DNA of 17,150 nt from assembly GCA_902984215.1 (NCBI GenBank), contig CADWAF010001486.1, positions 1-17,150 on the forward strand. Direction: 5' to 3'. Positions 11,801 through 17,150 of this stretch are shown one piece after another. A program made the translations under genes and the position numbers. The stretch's first letter is position 1. Each line of letters starts with the position of its first letter. A model generated the notes under the pieces. The model was not told the origin of the DNA. It ran no database searches and saw only the letters and a program-made list of their open reading frames with translations. Origin of the DNA: Willaertia magna (Eukaryota > Heterolobosea > Eutetramitea > Acrasida > Naegleriidae).

Positions 11801-14800
11801 TAACTCTTCGTCTGCCAAAAAGTATAATCTTGCAAACTGTTGTCTCTTCTTTTCTAAATAATTGCTCAAACCCTTTTGAATAGTAGAGAGTATTTGATTG
11901 TTTTGTTGGAATGTTTTCAGAAGCTTGGCAGTAGTTGTACAATAAGACATTATATTTGGATTCCTGTTTACACCTTCCATTATCCTTCTCCATTTTGTAT
12001 CAACTTGTTTGAATTGCTTATGAAGTTGGGGTAATTGCTTTTGCATTTCTTCGGCACTGAAAATAGGTTCTAAGGCCATCCATTCCCTTTGACAATTCGT
12101 CCACTCTTCAAATATTTCAGAAACAAGCGTTAGTTGATTTTCCCAAGCTTTCAAATCAGCCTCGAAATGCTTCTTGTACGAGGAAAAGCTTATAGTTTGT
12201 GTTAATGCAATATGTTCAGATAATTGTTGGTGAGTTTCGTCAGAAATTTTGATAATATAAGTGCCCGATTTTCTATATGGTAACACCTCAAAAACAACAG
12301 ACTCCCATGCCTCTTGCATATCTTTGAGTGCCTTTTCAATGGTGTATTCTCTACTGGCTATTTCACTATATTTCTTAATAATTTCCTCGTAATTTATTAG
12401 CTTCATTGAGAAAATATCATCCATGGACTTCAAAGTACGACCTGGCGATATTTCTAATCCTATATCTTTTGATATCGAGGTCCAATGTCTCTCTCGCATA
12501 CCAGGATTTCTTAATGCTAATAATAACGGTAAGTTAGGAGAAAACTCTTCCACTTTCTTCCTAATAGTTTCAGCTATTTTCTTTATTTCAGGAGAATCTT
12601 TGAAATGTTTCATGCACTTTACCATTGTTTTTTCAGCATTCTTCACTTCCTCTTCAATTTTAGGGGCATCCAAATTATCAAAAGGCTCTTTTGACCAACT
12701 TTCTTCCCAGCTAAAATAGCTATCTACTGTCAACCACAAATCAGAATATGGCTGAAATTGCTTGTTGATACTATTAAGTTGACTGTATTCGGTAACTTCC
12801 AATCCAAATAAAATCTCTTTTTGATTAAACTTTTTGGCTTTTTCATAATAATCTTGCAATTGTTTCTGTAGTACCTTAACTTCTTTGGCAACGTCTGAAA
12901 CAGAAAGGATATCCTTGTATTTAGAAAAACCACCTACAACTCTTTGAATACTTTCTAACTCTTTAACAAATGATTTTTGGTCTGTTCCAAGTCTGTCACG
13001 AAGCATCTCTTTCTTTTTTTCCAAAAAGCTGTCCACTTTTTCTATTTGGTCTCCAATCTTCTTTGGCCATGACATAGCACTCCATAAATTCTTAAATTCT
13101 TCGTCAGTTAAAGGATATTTAAAATCATTTTCCAATACATGGAAGTAACCTCGCATTTCTGCAATTTTCTCTTCATATTCTCCAACTAAATTTGGTATTT
13201 CTTTCATTCTATTTCGTAATTTAGTTAGCGACTCAATATCCTCAGGTGGTTTATTAATTTCTCTGGACAGTTTGTTAAATGTTTCCAGTACTAAGGCACA
13301 CTTTTCATTCGCCGTTCTTGCAAGGAATTTTAATACACTCTTACCAATTTCAGAACATCTCCTACTTAAAGAGTTACGAATACTTTGACAATCAATAACG
13401 AATGTACCTGTTACAACCTTTTGAGGAATCTCATCTCTAATACTTTCTTTTAATTCAAAATGCTTAATAATCTCTAATTTAATTTCATCAAGAGTAACAT
13501 TTTCTTTTTGTTCTAGTTCGTTAACTAAAGCTTGTGCGTCGATCTTTAATAAATCCTCATATTTTTGGAAAAGATTCAAGAAATCTTTTAGGGGCATTAA
13601 CGCTTTGTTCAGGTTAGTCTCCAATTCTTCTCTCCATCTTATTACTTCTTTGTCTGTTGCTTTAAGCGTATCTAGCATTTTAACTTCTCCCCACAAGAAC
13701 ATTTTCTGAGATTTTCTTCCCCTTTTTCTTTTGTTGCTCTCATCATTAACTGAATCACTTGGTATTTGTTTAAATTTGTCACAAAATTCGTCTGTTAAGA
13801 CCTGGGATTCAACGTCAGGTATTCGCTGGAATTCTTTTAAAGCTTTTTCAAACATATCCAAAACTACTGATTTGAATCTTTCTATAGAAGTAATATAAAA
13901 GAACTTATCCTCCTTAAATGAAAGCTCTACAGAGAATAGATTTGTAGCTCTCTTTGTATTGTCCATAAACGCTTCAGGACAGGTACATGACACTTCAACA
14001 TTACTGCAAGATACAACTTTTGTCCTAAAGGAACATGACTCTATAATATATTTTACGTATTCTTGAAAGGAATCCTGCATCATATACTTTAGGGAATCTT
14101 GCATCATGAATCTAATGGCATTCATAAATCTCTTTAATTTACTCATTCCGTATATTTGAGCTGTTTTTCCATACACACTCAACCAACCTTTTTCAATGTG
14201 AATCAAACTTTCTTGAATATAACTTTTAAGATTTGTTAACCATTCTCCTGTTAATTTGGTCACAACAGAATCTATAGCTTGTTGCTGTATTTGTTCAAAT
14301 TCATCTAAGGTTACTGTTTTTTTTATAGGTAAATGGAAAATCTTTAAAATTTGTTTTTCAATTAATTCTTTTTTAACATTTAACAGTGCATCCAATATAT
14401 TCTTTTCAGTAAAGTATGAGTTAAAATAAAATTGTTTGCATCTCTCACCAAAAGGATAGGCAGGGATATCAGTTATGGTACCAATTAATGGGACAGGCTT
14501 TTGGTAAGGCTCCAAAACTTCATCAGGCAATTCTAGGGACTTAAATAACTCCCTTTGTGTTGGATCTTTCATATTTTTGTCAAATATCATTTTGTTAATA
14601 GACTTGCAAAAATCTATTTTCACTTCTTCTATTAAATCTGTGAGTGTTGGTGACTCTTGTAATCGCTTTAACTTTTTTGACAATAGTGATAACTTTGTTA
14701 TAGATTCAATTTGTTGGTCAGAAGGAATTGAAACTTCGTCTGTGGGCATACTGTCAATATACAAAAAATATCTTATTAAAGACTCTGCTACTTTTCTTTC

Positions 14801-15532
14801 ATTAAATGCGTGGCTTACTCTTTTTGCAAAATTAAATGGATCTTCAGCCAAAAACATTAGATTGACTCTAGGTACCCAAATCTTCATTCCCTCTTGGTGT
14901 ACAAATTCGACATAATATCTATTTGTTTCTTCATTCACATCATAAACTTTACAATAATACCAATTTCCAATATTTCCATTAGAAATCAGTGCCTTAGCAG
15001 GAATATATTTAAATTTTCCAGATTCATCGTCTATACCTAGAGAAAGCCATTCCTTTGGAGTTCTAGGATCAAAATCTGTGTTATCAAATGCTTCCAATGG
15101 AAGATAGGTTTCATATTTTCTTTCTGCTGTGATTGGTTTAGAATAATCAATTCCCTCATTTCTTAATGTTTCTTCAATTTCTTGTTGTTCAAATTGTCTT
15201 CTCAATCTTTCAACTACTACTTTTCTCGGAATTCCATTCGCAGCATGTTTAAATGGGACATATACTTTAGGTTCAAAAGATTTAGTCAATGCGTCTTTGA
15301 ATATATTCTATTAGTGTTAAAAAGTAATACTATAATATTTATAATACTCACATTCTTGTAGGAAGGTAGAGTGGGAGAAGAAGATTCCTAATGACATCCT
15401 TAAATATTCATCCAATAATTATAAACTTACCTCAACTACCCTTCTATCTTCATTATCGGTTTTGGTTCCTACAGGTTTTGGTATAATAGTTTGCCTCAAA
15501 CTACCATTTGATAATTTGGTTTTTGAAGGCAT
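2876..15532 (-). CDS. Axonemal inner-arm dynein heavy chain, DNAH1-like (spliced at the 5' end)
   Basis: ATP-driven minus-end motor of the ciliary inner arms. Proposed exons are 15532-15431, 15387-15352 and 15307-2876 (4189 aa; 4177 if one intron). Residues below use this numbering. N-terminal tail and linker: YLPLEAFDN and WVPRVNLMFLAEDP near the start and LRNPGMRERHW near 980 are DNAH1-type. AAA1 has P-loop GPAGTGKT (Lys 1496) and Walker B CFDEFNR (Asp 1542, Glu 1543). AAA2 has GQTGGGKT (Lys 1777), AAA3 GPTGTGKS (Lys 2136) and AAA4 GVGGSGRQ, with Arg 2490 in place of Lys as in many axonemal dyneins. Stalk coiled coils lie near 2730-2840 and 2963-3040 around the microtubule-binding tip. AAA5, AAA6 and a C-terminal domain with YGGRVTDDWDRR and the terminal KRGVALICSLRY follow. 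Length fits single-headed inner-arm chains. Dynein identity is certain; the DNAH1 subgroup is probable from N- and C-terminal motifs. AAA1 has an altered motif (see findings). Confidence 0.93.
15308..15351 (-). other. Putative 44-nt intron 2 of the dynein gene
   Basis: Read on minus, it starts GTGAGT and ends AACACTAATAG, with a TTTTT run before the end. The next exon base is 15307, which continues in phase 0 into NIFKDALTKSFEP and the recognisable dynein tail. The AATAG acceptor is shared by the one-intron and two-intron models. Confidence 0.65.
15352..15387 (-). other. Putative 36-nt micro-exon 2 of the dynein gene
   Basis: It encodes ESSSPTLPSYKN in phase 0 between an acceptor ending in TTAG and a donor starting GTGAGT. 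Its GC content is clearly higher than that of both flanks, as for an exon. Its pyrimidine richness could instead mean it is part of the tract of one larger intron; both models keep the frame because 36 is a multiple of three. Confidence 0.5.
15388..15430 (-). other. Putative 43-nt intron 1 of the dynein gene
   Basis: Read on minus, it begins GTAAGT and ends CATTAG, is very AT-rich, and contains an in-frame TAA three codons in, so it must be removed if exon 1 is used. It is phase 0. In the alternative model a single 123-nt intron spans 15308-15430. Confidence 0.6.
15431..15532 (-). other. Dynein exon 1 with the initiator ATG
   Basis: The 3' exon has no good initiator: its open frame begins after a TAG at 15308-15310, and its first near-cognate codon is a TTG at 15287-15289. 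The ATG at 15530-15532 has A at -3 and an in-frame TGA two codons upstream. It opens a 34-codon frame (starting MPSKTKLSNG) ending in GAG just before a GTAAGT donor at 15425-15430, in phase 0. This is the best supported start visible. No transcript data are available. Confidence 0.7.
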
Positions 15533-15684
15533 TCTTCAAATAATAACAATTCATTCAAGATCGAATCGGTGAGAAGAAAAAGGTAAACACAATACAACCT
15601 ACCATATACAACGTTTCTATTTTTTTTTGTATTGTTTTCTTGTAGATTTTTGGCGCTATTTTTATTTAATATTTGAAAAAGACT
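15533..15684 (-). promoter_or_regulatory. 152-bp spacer: 3' UTR of the E2-like gene plus presumed dynein promoter and leader
   Basis: Both flanking genes read on minus, so this short stretch must hold the 3' end of one and the start of the other. It has a run of nine T on plus (15621-15629), a GC core in TTTGGCGC (15649-15656) and otherwise AT-rich sequence. I see no TATA box I can assign with confidence and no open frame. The boundary between terminator and promoter cannot be placed from sequence alone. Confidence 0.45.
15661..15666 (-). terminator. Candidate polyadenylation signal AATAAA of the E2-like gene
   Basis: TTTATT on plus reads AATAAA on minus, 18 nt after the TAA at 15685-15687. 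Position and sequence fit the canonical eukaryotic signal, but such hexamers arise often by chance in AT-rich DNA. Confidence 0.45.
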
Positions 15685-17150
15685 TTAAACCCAAGAAAAC
15701 TCCAACTCTTCACGTAAGGCTTTCATAAATTTACCTGCCAATTGACCATCAATAGCACGAGCATCACAAGAGGCAGTTACTGACATAAATGTTCCAAATT
15801 CAACATTATCTTCTACTTTATCACTTGTTATTTCTAAATCATCAATATTTTCAATTGTTGGTAAAACAGGTCTCTTTTCAGAAGTACCAATAGCTAAAAT
15901 TATACCGTGTGGTGGATTTACAACTGCTGAAAATTGTCCAATACCAAACATTCCCAAATTTGAAATACAAAAAGTACCACCTTGAAATTCTTCTGGTTTT
16001 AATTTATTTTCTTTTGCTTTTTTACCTAATTCTTTAACTTCTTGTGAAATTTGTTCAATACTTTTTGTATTTGTATTTTTAACAATTGGTGTAATTAAAC
16101 CAGTTGGTGTAGCAACAGCGACTGAAATGTCAATATTTGACATTTGTTGAGAATCACCATTATTATTAAATATAACATTACATTCAGGTACTCTTTCTAA
16201 AGCTTTTGCTGAACAATAAATTATAATATCATTTACAGAAACTTTTACACCTCTTTGTTCTTGTAATTTATTTTTAATATTTAATAATTTATCAATTCTA
16301 ACATCCATTGAATAATAACTATGTGGAATTGTTTGTTTTGATTCTTTTAATCTACTTGCAATAATCTTTCTAATTTGTGTTGTTTCAATATCTGTAAAAC
16401 TACTAGTAGTTGAAGCTATTGGTGTTGTTGCCGTAGTTTTTACTTCTTGTTTTGGAATAGTTTGTTGTTGTTGTTTAACAGCTTCAACTACAGGTTGTTG
16501 TTGTTGAGTAGTAGAAGTGGTGGTTGCTGTAGTTTGTTGTTGAGAAGTGGATGTTGCAGAATTCTTTTCCATATATTCAACAAGATCAGTTTTAGTAATT
16601 CTACCTCCTCTTCCAGTTGCTTTAACTTTATTTGGATCAATCCAAGTGTTTTCATTTAAGATATGTAATACTGCTGGAGAGAATGGAGCAGAGTGACTTG
16701 GTATTTGATGATGTCCACTGGTACTAGTTGTAGTTGTACCACTTGTAGAAGTAGATGGTTGTGACTGAGTTGTTGTTGTTACTTTTGGTTCTTGTTGTTG
16801 TTGTTCTTCGGTAGCACTTGTTGTTGTTGGTATTTGATTTATTTCTTCCTTTTTATCAACAAGATATGCAATAAGACTACCAATTTTAACACCTTTACTT
16901 CCATTTCCCAAAATAATTTTACCTAATATACCTTCATCTGTTGCTTCAAATTCTAATACAGATTTATCAGTACGAATTTCACATATTGGATCACCTGCTT
17001 GAATAGAATCTCCTTCTTTTTTTAACCAATTAACAATTTCACCTTCATTCATTGTTGGAGATAATGATGGCATTGTTAATTTATGAACGGCATAATTATT
17101 ACATTTAATCTTTCCGTAAGATTGAATAATATTAGTGAAGGCTTGTTGTT
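15685..17150 (-). CDS. Pyruvate dehydrogenase complex E2-type protein, possibly E3-binding protein (PDHX-like), 5' partial
   Basis: Mitochondrial matrix component of the pyruvate dehydrogenase complex, either dihydrolipoyl acetyltransferase or its non-catalytic relative, the E3-binding protein. Numbering from the ATG at 17071-17073: lipoyl domain 1-80, starting MPSLSPTM, with the lipoyl-type Lys 37 in RTDKS; Gln/Thr/Ser linker; peripheral subunit-binding domain about 130-170 (GRGGRITKTDL); second linker; acyltransferase domain about 226-462 (IPHSYYSMDV, ISVAVATPTGLITPIV, FCISNLGMFG). The frame stays open for 25 more codons upstream to the right edge, with no acidic residue, as in a mitochondrial leader. 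The start is therefore outside the window and 487 codons are visible. The catalytic DHRxxDG motif reads DARAIDG (Ala 438), so the active-site His is absent while the Asp is kept. A single lipoyl domain and the GSKGVKIGSLI stretch also resemble PDHX. The family is certain; catalytic competence is doubtful. Confidence 0.88.
   Translation of the reverse strand, partial: QQAFTNIIQSYGKIKCNNYAVHKLTMPSLSPTMNEGEIVNWLKKEGDSIQAGDPICEIRTDKSVLEFEATDEGILGKIILGNGSKGVKIGSLIAYLVDKKEEINQIPTTTSATEEQQQQEPKVTTTTQSQPSTSTSGTTTTSTSGHHQIPSHSAPFSPAVLHILNENTWIDPNKVKATGRGGRITKTDLVEYMEKNSATSTSQQQTTATTTSTTQQQQPVVEAVKQQQQTIPKQEVKTTATTPIASTTSSFTDIETTQIRKIIASRLKESKQTIPHSYYSMDVRIDKLLNIKNKLQEQRGVKVSVNDIIIYCSAKALERVPECNVIFNNNGDSQQMSNIDISVAVATPTGLITPIVKNTNTKSIEQISQEVKELGKKAKENKLKPEEFQGGTFCISNLGMFGIGQFSAVVNPPHGIILAIGTSEKRPVLPTIENIDDLEITSDKVEDNVEFGTFMSVTASCDARAIDGQLAGKFMKALREELEFSWV
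16395..16572 (-). repeat. Gln/Thr/Ser-rich linker between subunit-binding and catalytic domains
   Basis: Imperfect CAA and ACT triplet runs encode QQQ, QQQQ and Thr/Ser stretches (residues about 168-226). E2 proteins normally have flexible Ala/Pro-rich linkers here; this lineage appears to use Gln/Thr in their place. The antisense open frame over this tract is a by-product of the repeats. Confidence 0.7.
16683..16835 (-). repeat. Gln/Thr/Ser-rich linker between lipoyl and subunit-binding domains
   Basis: Triplet-repeat coding sequence gives Thr runs, QQQQ and STSTSG-type stretches (residues about 80-130). It acts as the swinging-arm linker expected after a lipoyl domain. Low-complexity content resembles the second linker and fits slippage-driven expansion. 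Confidence 0.7.

Noticed and set aside
14075..14115. Apparent recent duplication MMQDSLKY-MMQDSFQEY in the dynein tail.
   Set aside because: Family members of the DNAH1 group have a comparable paired LQD/VQD pattern at this place as I remember it, so it is probably ancestral and not a new tandem repeat.
15287..15289. TTG as the start of the dynein protein.
   Set aside because: Nuclear genes of protists rarely start at TTG, the frame stays open upstream to 15307, and a spliced ATG with consensus splice sites in matching phase explains the head better.
15583..15589. GTAAACA, a forkhead (FOXJ1-like) site upstream of the dynein start.
   Set aside because: Forkhead factors are not expected in this kind of protist, and a 7-mer of this composition is common by chance in AT-rich DNA.
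16447..16659. Plus-strand Ser/Leu-rich frame over the E2-like linker.
   Set aside because: Product of the Gln/Thr triplet repeats read in antisense; no domain, no start context.

Overview
This window looks like a gene-dense, AT-rich protist nuclear genome. The standard genetic code fits: all three genes end in TAA, and no stop interrupts a 12.4-kb frame. Proteins carry long Asn, Ser, Gln and Thr runs. Introns are rare and apparently tiny, and an axonemal dynein shows that the organism builds cilia or flagella. This combination suits a heterolobosean amoeboflagellate of the Naegleria type. That assignment is inference from style and is not proven; another flagellated protist is possible.

Layout: (1) 1-2874, plus strand: a SAPS-domain regulatory subunit of the PP6/Sit4 phosphatase. 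Its reading frame is open back to the left edge, so its N-terminus lies outside the window. (2) 2876-15532, minus strand: a near 4.2-kilo-residue axonemal inner-arm dynein heavy chain, most like the DNAH1 group. Its stop codon is one base from that of the SAPS gene, so the two genes converge tail to tail. Its first codons are split off by one or, more likely, two introns of 43 and 44 nt. (3) 15533-15684: a 152-bp spacer holding the 3' end signal of gene 4 and the presumed promoter and leader of the dynein gene. (4) 15685 to the right edge, minus strand: a 2-oxoacid dehydrogenase E2-type protein of the pyruvate dehydrogenase complex (lipoyl, subunit-binding and acyltransferase domains). Its catalytic His is replaced by Ala, which suggests an E3-binding-protein (PDHX-like) or otherwise non-catalytic role. 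Its mitochondrial leader runs off the right edge.

The three genes do not form a pathway: phosphatase signalling, ciliary motility and mitochondrial carbon metabolism are simply neighbours in a compact genome. I found no mobile element, RNA gene, CRISPR array or new multigene system. The points most worth a second look are the catalytic substitution in the E2-like protein, the micro-exon gene model at the dynein start, the 1-bp convergent junction, and the altered AAA1 motif in the dynein.
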